Source: Eutreptiella sp. 'Long Island Sound 2002'
Lineage: Eukaryota > Euglenozoa > Euglenophyceae > Eutreptiales > Eutreptiaceae
NCBI GenBank assembly: GCA_964036045.1
Contig: OZ038381.1
Span: 112,704,922-112,768,921 of the forward strand
Length of the DNA stretch: 64,000 bases
Reading direction: 5' to 3'
Below are positions 1 through 10,763 of this stretch, in pieces (position 1 is the first letter of the stretch; every line of letters starts with the position of its first letter). The notes beneath the pieces were generated by a model, which searched no databases, was not told the DNA's origin, and saw only the letters and a program-made list of their open reading frames with translations. The position numbers and the translations under genes were made by a program.

Positions 1-20
1 TTTCTACTTCCCAGTGGCAA

Positions 21-1943
21 ATGCCTTTTGAGAAGCGCCGTTGCAAACAATGTTGCAAACAAGTGGCAAACAAGGTCATTTGCCCTTCTTGCCAACAACC
101 ACACATGGCATCAGAAATTAGTGCAAGGGGTACATGCGAGCGATGCACCAAAGTCATTTGTTCTTCTTGCCAACAAGAACGCATGGCATCCGAAATTAGT
201 GCAAGAGGTACATGCAACCGATGCACCAAGGTCACTTGCCCTTCTTGCCAACAAGAGCGCATGGCATCAGAAATCAGTGCAAAGGGTACATGCAACCGAT
301 GTACCAAGGTCACTTGCCCTTCTTGCCAACAAGAGCGCATGGCATCAGAAATCAGTGCAAGAGGTACATGCAACCGATGTACCAAGGTCACTTGCCCTTC
401 TTGCCAACAAGAGCGCATGGAATCAGAAATCAGTGCAACGGGTTCATGCAAGCGATGCACCAAAGTCACTTATTCTTCTTGCCAACAAGAACGCATGGCA
501 TCCGAAATTAGAACAAGAGGTACATGCAACCGATGCACCAAGGTCACTTGCCCTTCTTGCCAACAAGAACGCATGGCATCCGAAATTAGTGCAAGAGGTA
601 CATGCAACCGATGTACCAAGGTCACTTGCCCTTCTTGCCAACAGGAGCGCATGGCATCGGAAGTCAGTGCAAGGGGTACATGCAACAAATGTACCAAGGT
701 CACTTGCCCTTCTTGCCAACAAGAGCGCATGGCATCAGAAATCAGTGCAAGAGGTACATGCAACCGATGTACCAAGGTCACTTGCCCTTCTTGCCAACAA
801 GAGCGCATGGCATCGGAAATCAGTGCAAGAGGTACATGCAAGCGATGCACCAAAGTCACCTGCCCTTCTTGCCAACAAGAGCGCATGGTATCACAAATTA
901 CTGCAAATGGGACATGCCAGCAATGCACCAAAGTCACTTGTCCGTCTTGCCGGCAAGAGCATGTACACTCAGAATCTGGTAAACATGCAACATGCAAACG
1001 TTGTAGAACTATCTGCCGCCCATGTTGCAACCTTGAAAGAATGCCTTGTGAATTCAATGCTGGAGGTGCTGACCAAAGATGTGTGCAGTGTCAAGCCGCC
1101 GGCCTACGGTGCGCTTCGTGCATTGAATTAAAGCCAAAAACAGCCTTTACCGCTACCCAAATAGCATTAGGCAGCAACAGAAGATGCATACATTGCTCAC
1201 AAAAACAAAAGAAGCGTTCATTGCAAGATGCACTACAATGCTTCTCTTGTGGTATTCAACGGTTGCGTGCAGACTTTATAAAGAGCCAACGGAAACTTGG
1301 TACCAAAAAGCGTTGTTCTTCCTGTGTTGCTTCAAAAAGTTTCAATCAACTTGACGAACATGAGAAAGGCAAGGGGCAAAGTATGCATCCCTTGCAGCAT
1401 TCCTCACAAAAAGGTCTCAACGAAAAGCAAACAACCAACGTTCCACCACAGGCCATCATTAGTGATGATGAAGAATATGCATTACCCCCGAGAAAAAAGA
1501 GACATGCTATTCACCAAGATGAGTCAACTAGTCATCAACCCAAACTTTTCACCAATGACAATGAAGAGCATGTATTACATACAAAGCGAGTTAAGAAGAA
1601 CCATACCAAAAAACGGCCTCATGATGATCTACAACCTAAATCTCCCCACAAGCGCAAACCACAAAGAACCCAAGACATTGCATCATCATCCGACATAACT
1701 AAAGCGCAATGCCTGCTTGATCTCCCCATTGCTTCATATCCAGTAATGTATGAATATTTGGACAAGAACAATTTTGAAGTGGGCATGCAATTGCTTGGGG
1801 CTACAAACAAAGCTAACATCCGCAAGCAATATCTTCACCTATCAGTGAAGCTTCACCCGGACAAAGATCAAGCCAATGTTCATGCCACTGAACGATTTGC
1901 ATTACTTCTTAGGACATATGAGATGTTGCAAAAAATGCCGTAA
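21..1943 (+). CDS. Tandem CxxC zinc-finger protein with C-terminal J domain
   Basis: 640 residues. After a short Cys-rich lead (residues 1-18) come twelve 26-residue units (about 19-330), each with CxxC, ~15 residues, CxxC, consensus 'CPSCQQERMASEISARGTC' then NRC. A degenerate unit follows (~331-360). Then two diverged fingers with the form CxxC-x7-F-x3-Q..RCxxC (near 'CASCIELKPKTAF' and 'CFSCGIQRLRADF'), which resemble Stc1-type fingers. A long basic, low-complexity linker leads to a J domain (about 575-640) with the diagnostic HPD in 'KLHPDKDQ'. J domains stimulate Hsp70 ATPase; the fingers probably bind protein or nucleic acid (inference). Unit 6 has Tyr in place of its first Cys, so that site is probably broken. 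Only 20 bases precede the start, so the true N-terminus or an upstream exon may be missing. The coding frame is open throughout and the fold signals at both ends argue it is real. Confidence 0.75.
   Translation: MPFEKRRCKQCCKQVANKVICPSCQQPHMASEISARGTCERCTKVICSSCQQERMASEISARGTCNRCTKVTCPSCQQERMASEISAKGTCNRCTKVTCPSCQQERMASEISARGTCNRCTKVTCPSCQQERMESEISATGSCKRCTKVTYSSCQQERMASEIRTRGTCNRCTKVTCPSCQQERMASEISARGTCNRCTKVTCPSCQQERMASEVSARGTCNKCTKVTCPSCQQERMASEISARGTCNRCTKVTCPSCQQERMASEISARGTCKRCTKVTCPSCQQERMVSQITANGTCQQCTKVTCPSCRQEHVHSESGKHATCKRCRTICRPCCNLERMPCEFNAGGADQRCVQCQAAGLRCASCIELKPKTAFTATQIALGSNRRCIHCSQKQKKRSLQDALQCFSCGIQRLRADFIKSQRKLGTKKRCSSCVASKSFNQLDEHEKGKGQSMHPLQHSSQKGLNEKQTTNVPPQAIISDDEEYALPPRKKRHAIHQDESTSHQPKLFTNDNEEHVLHTKRVKKNHTKKRPHDDLQPKSPHKRKPQRTQDIASSSDITKAQCLLDLPIASYPVMYEYLDKNNFEVGMQLLGATNKANIRKQYLHLSVKLHPDKDQANVHATERFALLLRTYEMLQKMP
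75..1007 (+). repeat. 78-bp in-frame tandem repeat encoding zinc-finger units
   Basis: Twelve tandem copies of a 78-bp unit (26 codons) within the J-domain protein gene. Several internal units are identical or nearly so at the DNA level, while the first and the last two are diverged. That pattern suggests recent unequal exchange or conversion in the middle. The period is a multiple of three, so all three plus frames and some minus frames stay open across it. Confidence 0.9.
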
Positions 1944-2577
1944 TGCCGCACACTGTTAGGCACATCCAAAGAAGTAATGGTGTGCATGCTAGTAGTCAAT
2001 CGCAATGTCTTGCGTTACGGATGTAAGATGTGCGTCACCTGAGGTGACCAGACTCAAGTGGGATCAATGACTTGAGCTTCGCAACCTGTGGCGCCGGTAG
2101 CAATATGGTCATTGGTTTCGCTTGCCAAAGGCCGAAGGGTGATTCACATTTTGCTTTTGCAAGTCTACGTTTACAACTCTTTTTACATATCCATCAACGG
2201 CATTTTGCAACAATTACGTCTTTCCATATGCACCTCTGTTATGATGTAAAACTAGCAACATCGGCTAGCAAGCGGCGGGCAAATCAAAAGAGCTTGGTGG
2301 GTGGGTATAGATGCGTGTGTGTGTGTTTGTGTGTATCACTGTGGCTCACCACCTCCATCAACAACCAAGACCCGATGCTGTGGGGATTTGGGACAATGTC
2401 TAGTCCTGGTAGTTGGTTTCTTGACCTCTTGAACACATTCTACATACAAGCAATACCGACGCTTTGGGGATTTTAGATCATGTCACGTCCTGTTAGTCGT
2501 GTGCTTATACTCCTCTATACAACAACACCGCAACCAAATACACCCACCAGCTACCTACTTGCCTGCCGCTTCCGGAG
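1944..2577. other. Intergenic stretch with GT microsatellite
   Basis: No gene supported. It holds a short GT-rich microsatellite at 2313-2334. Small open frames here have no recognisable composition or motif. Confidence 0.5.
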
Positions 2578-2691
2578 ATGGGTAGGGCTACTGGCGAGGA
2601 CACTCCGGCGCTTTCCAAATCAAAGCCAAATCAAAAGTCCGGCCATTCGGCCCCCGCAAGTCGGAAACGACGGCAAGGCGGGGCCTCCAGG
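2578..2691 (+). CDS. Candidate first exon ending at a GTAAGT donor
   Basis: An ATG opens exactly 38 codons (start 'MGRATGEDTPALSKSK', end 'RKRRQGGASR') followed directly by GTAAGT, a consensus 5' splice site. The peptide is basic and Ser/Lys/Arg-rich, like a disordered N-terminus with a possible nuclear signal. I could not find a matching second exon downstream, so it may be a true isolated first exon or chance. Confidence 0.3.
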
Positions 2692-3656
2692 GTAAGTCGG
2701 AAAGACCGCCACTCAACCCCTCGATCCTTGGTTTTGCAAGTACGTTTTGCTTTGGCTAATTTAGCGTCATCTTACAACCCTAACTGGAATGGGACTAATG
2801 GATGCTCATAATAAAACAAGGCAAGGTTGTATGAATTTGGGCTATTTCATTGTCATACTGAGATCCCCATCAACGGCTCATCACTTAACCGTGCATTGCT
2901 CAGAGTAGATTCTCTGCGAGGTGGACTTGCCGAAGGCAATAGAATTTTCAAAAATAGCCAAAACGCACAAAGTTGGCAGCTTCTGAATGTCCCCGAGAGA
3001 TATCAAATATGAGCTAGTTCATCAGCCTTCGTCTATTGATGGTTGCAGTCCCAGTCTGGTGGGCTGCATGTTGTTAAGGCTGTCGTAATTGTGGCGGTCA
3101 GTTGGGCCTTTAAGTGTCTTGAATGCGCAGCATGTTGCAAACAAACCCACATCCTTCTGGCCGCCCACCACCACCAGCTCCAACACACGGTACATGGGGC
3201 TTCTGAGCAATCAGCCAGAAAACGGAACCGGTGATTCCGGCGCGTCCTTAGGACCTGACGCCCCCCAGTTGCCCAAAAACGGCAGGTTCACGTTCTAGGA
3301 AGCGGACAGGCCACTGCAGGTGGCGCACCTGCAGATGACCTACTTGCCTTGTATGACACCTGATCTCCGCACTGCAGCGGTTGTTCATTGAGAAAGAACT
3401 CTCCCGTCCTTCGCTGTAGAGGCCACGGAAATTGGAAAATGACAACGAACGGCGGGCGGGGCATGGAACACTTTGGCCAATTTTGCGCAGGAATTTGGAT
3501 TGTTGAGATAAATGGTGCTGCTTCCTTTGTGCAACGGCTGACGACAAAAGATGGGCTGCCAAAGAAGGAAAATTGAGCAAAGAGCAACCCTGCCACACTG
3601 TTGAACCAAGCAAATAGAGACACACAACACAGACAAACACACGGATCTTCAAAGAC

Positions 3657-3833
3657 CTGCAGCACCAACTGGAATCGTCGGAGGAGATGTAACGCCTTTC
3701 CTGCATTCATGATATTTTCGAAGCGTGAATTGATGAACATCTGCAGCGAAGACTCGAGATCCTCGACGCTTCTGGTGAAATCAGCATAATCTTTGTCAAA
3801 CGCGGGCTTCATATGGTCCAGCAGCTCTGAGTT
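3657..3833 (-). CDS. Dynein heavy chain, single N-terminal tail exon
   Basis: On the minus strand a pyrimidine-rich acceptor (CCTCCTCCTCCAG) is followed by exactly 59 codons and then a CAG|GTCTTT donor, phase 0 at both ends. The peptide starts 'NSELLDHMKPAFDKDYADF' and ends 'ALHLLRRFQLVLQ'. This matches the pattern of the DHC_N1 tail region of axonemal-type dynein heavy chains (F-D-x-D-y..F..s..eLE..L..f.n..F..i.....AL.LL..Fq.vLq), which scaffolds intermediate chains. It reads as a clean exon with no internal stop. Neither the preceding nor the following exon was found within several hundred bases, so introns are long or the exon is isolated. Confidence 0.6.
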
Positions 3834-4655
3834 CTGGAGGAGGAGGGGCTGGTCTCACCTAATGCCTCCCCATCCACAGGGCTTGGGAGGGAACAGAGGT
3901 TTGCACAGTGATGTGGCGGAGGGGGCGTGCCCGCTGGCTATGTTTAGTTCTTGGGGAAGTGTGTGTGAGGTTGGGTGGGGTGGGGGGGGGGGGGTGGTTT
4001 TGTGGGTGAGAGGGCAGTTTTTTGTCCCACTGCTCACAATTGCAGAATTCTCCCTTTGTACCATCCACTCTCCTGCCAGTGCCAACAGGCTTCACATGCA
4101 GTCAAGTTTGGAGGGTGCTCTCCACAAGTCAGAATTTGTTACACTGGTCTAGAGGGTTCCGAATCACCATTTTGTGTTAAGAGTGGAGTTGTGCATGCAT
4201 GCTTCCGTGCTGCTGTCAGTGACGCTAATTGTGGCCCTGTCGCTAATTGTGGCCCTGTCGTTTGTTGTTGGCAAATGTTGGCCGTGTCGTGGTGTTTGTT
4301 GCTCCAAGGCAGTGTCCCGGTGGTGGGTTCCGAATTACCACCAGGCTGCACTTCTAGGCATATTGCCTGTTGTGTTAAGAGTGGAGTTGTGCATGCGTGC
4401 TTCCGTGCTGCTGTAAGTGAAAAGCGTGGTACCATGGCTGGGCCCCAATCATGCCTTGATTGGTAAAAAAGCTCGGCTGCTTCCTGTCAACGTACAGAAT
4501 CACCACAGGAGAAGCTAGGACCTTGCATGTAGAAGTGCAATGAATGAGGCCTATGATATTGTGGCATGGCAAAGCCTAGCGTCCTCATGGCCATTTCATT
4601 AGTAACACCGCTAGGACCCAAAGACGACTTTGATTGGTAACAATCCTACCTCCTC
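3834..4655. other. Non-coding stretch with a 48-bp duplicated segment
   Basis: Holds a G13 run (3982-3994) and a direct duplication: about 48 bases at 4174-4222 recur at 4372-4419 with a few changes. Between them CGCTAATTGTGGCCCTGT occurs twice in tandem (about 4223-4258). No gene is supported. Confidence 0.6.
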
Positions 4656-4659
4656 CTAC

Positions 4660-5250
4660 CATCCCAAACCAGGTTGTTGGAGATGGTAGCAAATGGTAGA
4701 AGGTGGTAGGAGGTGGAAGGATGGGCGATGTCTTGCACCCCCTACCACCTCTTGCCACCTCCTACCTACCACCCTCCACCATCGGCTACCACCTCCTACC
4801 ATCTGATACCAACTTGTGCGAGATGGTAGGAAATGGCTAAAGGAGGTAGGACGAGGAAGGATACACCATCTCTTCCACCTATTGCTGCATGCTACCACCT
4901 CCTACCACCTTTGACCATCTCTTACCACCTCGTACCATCTCATACCACATTGCAAAAGATGATAGGAAATGGTAGGAGGTGGTGGGAGGTGGAAGGACAG
5001 CCATCTCTTCCAGCACCATCTCCTACCGACTTCGACCATCTCCTACCACCTCCTATCATCTCATACTAGGCTGTAGGAGATGGGGACAAATGGTAGGAGA
5101 GGGTAGGATCCACTATCTCTTGCACGTCCTACCACCTCCTGCCATCTCATACCACGTTGTAGGAGATGGTATCAAATGGTAGGAGGTGGTAGGAGGTGGA
5201 AGCATCCACCATCTCGTGCACCTCCTATAACCTCCTACCACCTCCTTCCT
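4660..5250. repeat. CTACCACCTCC / GGAGGTGGTAG two-strand repeat block, left
   Basis: Dense degenerate copies of CTACCACCTCCTACCATCTC alternate with their reverse complement, so each ~130-140-bp subunit can form a hairpin around a short spacer such as 'ATCCACCATCTC'. Positions 5071-5227 are nearly identical to 7631-7787 at a constant offset of 2,560 bases. No coding potential beyond the simple repeat. Confidence 0.85.
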
Positions 5251-5460
5251 GGTGACCTGGCACCAGTACAAAAACCCTCAGGATGGTAGCTGTGGGACGG
5301 ATCGCCCACACGCACTGCCACCCGTGAAGTCAAACGTGATACATCGTGGTTCCCTATGCGTCTTCCCTGTGTTAGGCCGGGCCCACCCCGTCCGCCAACC
5401 GTCCAGGACCCCTCCCTGGTCCAGAAATGCAGTCTTGTGGGGGACAAACGCACCTACGTG

Positions 5461-6240
5461 GCCTCCCCCGACTGCCGGACGCTAGCTCAGTGGCGGGTAC
5501 CACCGTGGTGCCGCCGACGAATGCGTGCGTCATCGTGGTGCGACCTCCAGAGCGGAGCGCCACCGTTGCGCTACCCCGACAGCCCTGCCGCGACGTGGCG
5601 CTGGCTTAGTGGCAGGGCACCACCGTGGTGCCACGAACGTACCCCTACGCCATCGTGGCGTGGCCTTCGGGGCAGAGAGCCGCCGTGGCGCCGCCCAAAC
5701 AATCAAGCGCCAACGTGGCGCCACTTTGGTGGCAGCACAGCATCGTGGTGTAGTCAACAAGCACGTGCGCCGCGGTGGCACGATCTTCGGGGTAGAGCGC
5801 CATCGTGGCACTGCCCAAACAGCCCTACGCCGCTGTGGCGCCAGTTCAGCGGCAAAGCACCATCGTGGTGCCGCCAACGTACACGTGCGCAATTCTGGCA
5901 CGATCTTCGGGGCACAGCGCCACCGTGGCGCTGCCCAGACAGCCCTGCGCCGACGTGGCGCCAGTTCGGTGACAGGGCACCACCGTGGTGCAGTCAACGT
6001 ACACGTGCGCCGTCGTGGCGCAACCTTCACGGCAGAGCGCCACCGTGGCGCTGCCCAGACAGCCTTGCACCGCCGTGGCGCCAGCTGAGTGGCGGAGCGC
6101 CACCGTGATGCAGGCAACGTACACGTACACCGTTGTGTTGTGCCCTTCAGGGCAGAGCGCCGCGTGGCGCCACTCAGACAAGCGTGCGCCGACGTGGCAC
6201 AAGCTGAATGGCAGACCACCACAATGGTGCCGCCGCCGTG
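5461..6240. repeat. 60/120-bp GC-rich tandem repeat (GCCACCGTGGCGC type)
   Basis: The phrase CTTCGGGGCAGAGCGCC and its variants recur exactly every 120 bases (5544, 5664, 5784, 5904, 6024, 6145). Each 120-mer is two related 60-mers, one carrying ACCACCGTGGTGC and the other GCCACCGTGGCGC, both local palindromes. Because the period is a multiple of three nearly every frame stays open, giving for example R-A-P-P-W or H-R-G-A periodic peptides. I see no reason to choose one as a gene. Less regular copies extend to about 6560. Confidence 0.85.
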
Positions 6241-6559
6241 CGCGCGTGCTGCCATGACGCAATTTTCGCGCGCCCGCCTGGCCATGGTGTATCCTCCAAG
6301 CCAATATTTGAGGCACCATGGCGGGGTCTGCACCTGGTGCTCCGCCAACCTCTATGACAAGGTGACGTGTCATCGGCGGTACTCACCGCCTCACGTGTCG
6401 TCGGCGAACCTCGCCGTCTCGCACGGGCACCGTCGTGGTGCCACGTTCTCCGTCACGTGCCGTCTCGGTGCACATATCGTAGGGCTCGTCATTTGGGGTC
6501 CGTGTTTGCGGTTGGGCGTTGTCGGTGACCTCCGCGGCGATGCACCACCGTGGTGCTAT

Positions 6560-7020
6560 GGCTGTGACGCACGTCCCGCACTCACAGAACCTGGGGGTAC
6601 CCAGGCCACCGGCAGTGCGCGTGATCGTGTAGCGTGACCGTACTCGCGACACCGGCGGTACTCAGCTGCCGGCAGTGCGCTTAGGCAGAATGGGCCTCGT
6701 TCTCTTAGCCTAGGAGCCAGCATAAGACGGGTGTGATGCCCCGGGGAGACCCACGCCTTCACGCGCTGGACGATTCTGGGACGTTGACTCGAGTGGATCC
6801 AGGACCTTCAGACGGATGGTGACAGGGACCGGGAGGCAGATCGGACCGTGGTGTTGTCGTTCACCGGCGCTGGGACCCGGACGGCCTGCCGGGAAGAGCG
6901 TCCTTAGGTGTGCGACGAGATCCGTCTTGCTCTTGCGGAGGTAATACGGAGGACTCCCTTGATGGGTTTACGCGGGACCCCCGGGTGACCATGCTCAGGC
7001 CCATCGTCCATGGGACCGCG
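6560..7020. other. Unique spacer between repeat blocks
   Basis: Lacks both neighbouring repeat families. No gene supported in either strand. Confidence 0.4.
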
Positions 7021-7029
7021 GCAGGTGCT

Positions 7030-8225
7030 CCTCCTCCTCCTCCTCCTCCTCCTCCTCCTACCACCTTGCACCAGCTGGTGCCACCTCCTACCACCCGGCA
7101 CCGTCTGCTACCAGCTCCTACCATCCCATAAAAGGTTGTAGGAGATGGTAGGAAATGGCAGGAGGTGGGGGCATGTGGAAGGGTCCGCGATGTCTTGCAC
7201 CTCCTGCTACAGGCTACCACCTCCTGCCATGGCATACCATGTTGTAGGAGAAGGTAGGAAACGATAGGAGCTGGTAGGAAGTGGAACAATCCACAATCTC
7301 TTGCACCTCCTACAACATCCTACCACCTTCCACCATCTCCTACCACCTCCTACCACCTCATACCCTGTTGCAGGAGACGCTAGGAAGCAGTAGGAGGTGG
7401 TAGGACGTGGAACAATCCACAATCTTTGGCACCTCCTACAACACCCTACCACCTTCCACCATCTCCTACCACCTCCTACCATCTCATACGAGGTTGCAAG
7501 GCATGGTAGGAAATGGTACAAAGTGGTAGAATGTGGAAAGACACACCATATCTTGCTTCCTCCAACTCCCTCCTACCCTCACATACACGCTTCGACCATC
7601 TCCTACCACCTCCTCTCATCACGTCCCAGGCTGTAGGAGATGGGGACAAATGGTAGGAGAGGGTAGGATCCATTATCTCTTGCACGTCCTACCACCTCCT
7701 GCCATCTCATACCACTTTGTAGGAGATGGTATCAAATGGTAGGAGGTGGTAGGAGGTGGAAGCATCCACCATCTCTTGCACCTCCTATCACCTCTACACC
7801 TCCTATTACCTCCTACTAGCTCCTACCACCTTGCACCACCTTCTACCACCTCGTACCCCCTCGCACTATCTGCTAGCACGTACTCCGTGGAAATCGAGCT
7901 TATCTGGGTGCACGATGCGGCCGACTCCTTCCGACAAAGACGCGCAGGGGGCCGCTTCCGCCGTCACTGCGGCCGGGCTGGATCCCGGGAAGTGCCTGTC
8001 ATCGACGAACATGACCCGACTGCATGGGAGACCCGGTAGCAAATGGTACGAGATGGTAGTACGTGGAAGGACACACCATCTCTTGCTTCCTCCAACTCCC
8101 TCCTACCCTCTCCTACCGGCTTCGACCATCTCCTACCACCTCCTCTCATCGCATCCCAGGCTATAGGAGATGGGGACAAATGGTAGGAGAGGGTAGGATC
8201 CACTATCTCTTGCACGTCCTACCGG
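7030..8225. repeat. CTACCACCTCC / GGAGGTGGTAG two-strand repeat block, right
   Basis: Same family as 4660-5250, with about eight hairpin-like subunits, starting with a CTC/CCT microsatellite at 7029-7058. The repeat is interrupted by a unique GC-rich ~150-base segment at about 7879-8030, after which it resumes. The 8161-8222 segment is a third copy of the near-identical module seen at 5071 and 7631. Confidence 0.85.
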
Positions 8226-8258
8226 TCGTGCACGAGGGAAGGGACTATCTCTGGGCCC

Positions 8259-9598
8259 CTACTCCGGTGTATCTGTGTTGACACCAGTTCCGCATTTTCC
8301 GATCATATTCCCCCAAAAAACTTCAAGAGACCTTGCCGAAGGAAAGTAGGTATGCTGCTTCCAGTCCTTGGTAGCCATGTGCAGCCATTGATTGTGTGCG
8401 CGCATGTAATGTGTTACCATGGTCACCCAGTTAAAGTATTTTTGGTGGGCAATCGCTACATGGTGCAATGTGGCCCCACTGATAGTGTGTTCTTGCCGAG
8501 TACGAGTGGGCATAGGAGTGGTGCTGCAGGAGGGGGCGTGCCAGTTGCGTCTTCAGGGCCATGGAGGCCCGGGCCAAAGAATGCCAAAACCAAAAATGAA
8601 GGCCGAGCATGGTGGTGCACCAGGCGTGCACTGTCTTTATGAGCCATTGGGTGAGCCGGTATGCTCGCATGGTGAGATGGAAGTGCGCCATGGTGTGGGT
8701 GGCAAGATCTCGCCTGGCCGTGGTCCACGTGCGGCGGGTGTGGGCGACCCTGCTCATGGTGTATAGGGGTCCCGGCTCCCCGTGTTGCTGGGAGAGTCTC
8801 ACCTAGGCTTAGGGGGGGGTTCCGTTGCACATGGAGAAGATCCGCTCCCGCAATTGTGGCTTTCCACAATGGTGAGGTGGGGGAGTAGTTGCAAGAGCGC
8901 ATAGGCAGTGTCAAGGTAATGTGGCCCTGCAATAGCTTTTGTCCCTTGGTTGCCGGGGTTCGACTTGCCCATTTTGGCCCCCATGCATGTTTGTCCCGTC
9001 GTTTCGGCTTGTACTTCACCTGCTGGCGAAGGGTGTCATTGGTGGGGTGTTGCTGAATTGCCTGCACCACAAGGACATGCAACAGACGGGTGTACGGGCC
9101 ACGGCAGTGCCGCGTGCTTCTGGGGCAGCAAGGGGCATGGTGAGGGATCGATGTACGAGAGCGGAGACGTGTACCATGTGGTATTATTGCCACGACACCG
9201 GGTACCGCAAGTCCCATTTCTATAAGGCGGGGGGGGAACGCTGTCCACAAGCATTGCAAGATGTGTAGTTTGCAGACATGGCCCAAGTCTTCAGGAGAGG
9301 CTGTTGTGAGCCAGTGCTGGGCGAGGTCTGCCCATGGTTCCCACGTCCGCACCAACTCTTGCAAAAAGATTGTGCGCAAGGCAGCACACTGCACCAAGCA
9401 GCCATGCGGGGTGCCTTGATGTCCGTCATGGCACAACTCACGGCTGACCTTTGTATTCTCCCATGGGGGGGCAACACCCTCCCGAAAGGATCTTGCCCCA
9501 AAGCCATTGGAGCCACACTTGGCGGCGGCGTGCACGCAGGGGTAGCCATGTGGCCCAATGAAGTCCAGGATGGGTCGGGTACGGGTGCAGTGCCGCAA
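8259..9598 (-). pseudogene. Degraded coding-like stretch, family not recognised
   Basis: Natural-looking protein appears in alternating minus frames: 'LQELVRTWEPWADLAQHW' and 'VQAIQQHPTNDTLRQQVKY' in the frame open over 8456-9598, then a switch near 8800 to a frame with 'TMAHFHLTMRAYRLTQWLIK' (8431-8802), then another at 8513 (8259-8513). The frame jumps without splice signals suggest a decayed gene, perhaps a retroelement-derived ORF. No catalytic motif was seen. Confidence 0.3.
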
Positions 9599-9599
9599 T

Positions 9600-10560
9600 C
9601 CACTTCTTGGCCGGGGTCAGCGCCTCTGTGCCTCCCAGGGAGATGTTGGAGCCAAGGGTCCGGCTGAAGAGTGGCAGGGGGAGGGTGGTGGCCAATTTGG
9701 CCACACGGTTGACCTCATTGCTTCACAGGATTTCATTACGTTGCTGCGCATCGCGTGCGTCGGACACCAAGTGGTGTCCGGCAACCAAGCGCACCGTGAT
9801 AGACTTGCGTTGAATGATGTTGGCGGCAATCTCTCGGAGGTCTATGTCTCACGCGCCATGATGGCGGTTTTGGGGGCCATGGGGCACTACGCGCTTTATT
9901 TTCCTAGGTGATGGTAGATCCTGGGGGCGCGAGCTTAGCTACGATGCACACGCCCATCAATTTTACCCGGTAGGCGGTCTGCAGGCCATGGACACGAGCA
10001 ATGAGCTTGAATCTACCGCACGTGATAGCCATGCCCGCCCACGGTCCCCCGTGGGCAGCAACAAACACCAGTTACACATCCAGTTTGCCAAGAGGTGAAG
10101 GAACACACTGCACCAATCAAGATCAGTCATTTACCTTAGACTGGGTGTGCCAGACACCAAAAAACTGTTAGAAGGGGCAACACGGCCCATAGTGTCACAC
10201 TCACCAGGGCCCGAAGGCGATAGTTGCAAGAATCCCCCCCCTGATCAGGGAGAGATAGCGCCAGATTGGCAGACAAAGTCCTACCCCCCCCGTGGGGGGT
10301 CGGGGGTCGGGCAGACAAACAAGGGCGGCTAATATCCGCAGGCCTCTGCTGAGGGCTCCGCGCGGGGGGGGGGGGGGGGCACCTACCTGCATGATCTCCG
10401 GAACTTCCAGTCCTGCCCAACCCAAGCTCGTGGGAGCAACACCACCTCCCAGCACCTCCCACCATGAACGCTTTTCCAACCCCCCCCCCTTCCCCTTGTA
10501 GTCCCAGCAGCCCCCCCCCCCGTGGGGGGGGGGGCGGACATAAAACTGGCTGTTAAACAG
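9600..10560. other. Non-coding stretch with short direct repeats and G/C runs
   Basis: Contains a G16 run (10364-10379) and other long C or G runs. A ~30-base motif GTGAAGGAACAC..TGCACCAATCAAGATC occurs at about 10095 and again at about 10604. No gene is supported. Confidence 0.45.
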
Positions 10561-10763
10561 ACGGCAAACAATTGTGTGAGTACAACGAAGGCTTTGCCAA
10601 AGGGTGAAGGAACACGGTGCACCAATCAAGATCAGTCATGTAACTCACTCTGGGTGTACTACTCTCTAGCTAGGGCTAAAAAAAAACCAGCCTGAAACTG
10701 CCAAAAGAAGTAGCCGAAGGTGTGCAGAGGCCCAAAGGCTCACGCACGGAGCAAGCGCCCCCA

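Noticed and set aside
28-1131. 367-codon overlapping frame in the zinc-finger gene
   Set aside because: The 78-bp repeat keeps all frames open. This frame has no Cys pattern or J domain, whereas the chosen frame has both.
5356-6348. Long frames of 187-272 codons over the 120-bp repeat
   Set aside because: Nearly every frame is open for the same period reason, and none has a distinguishing feature.
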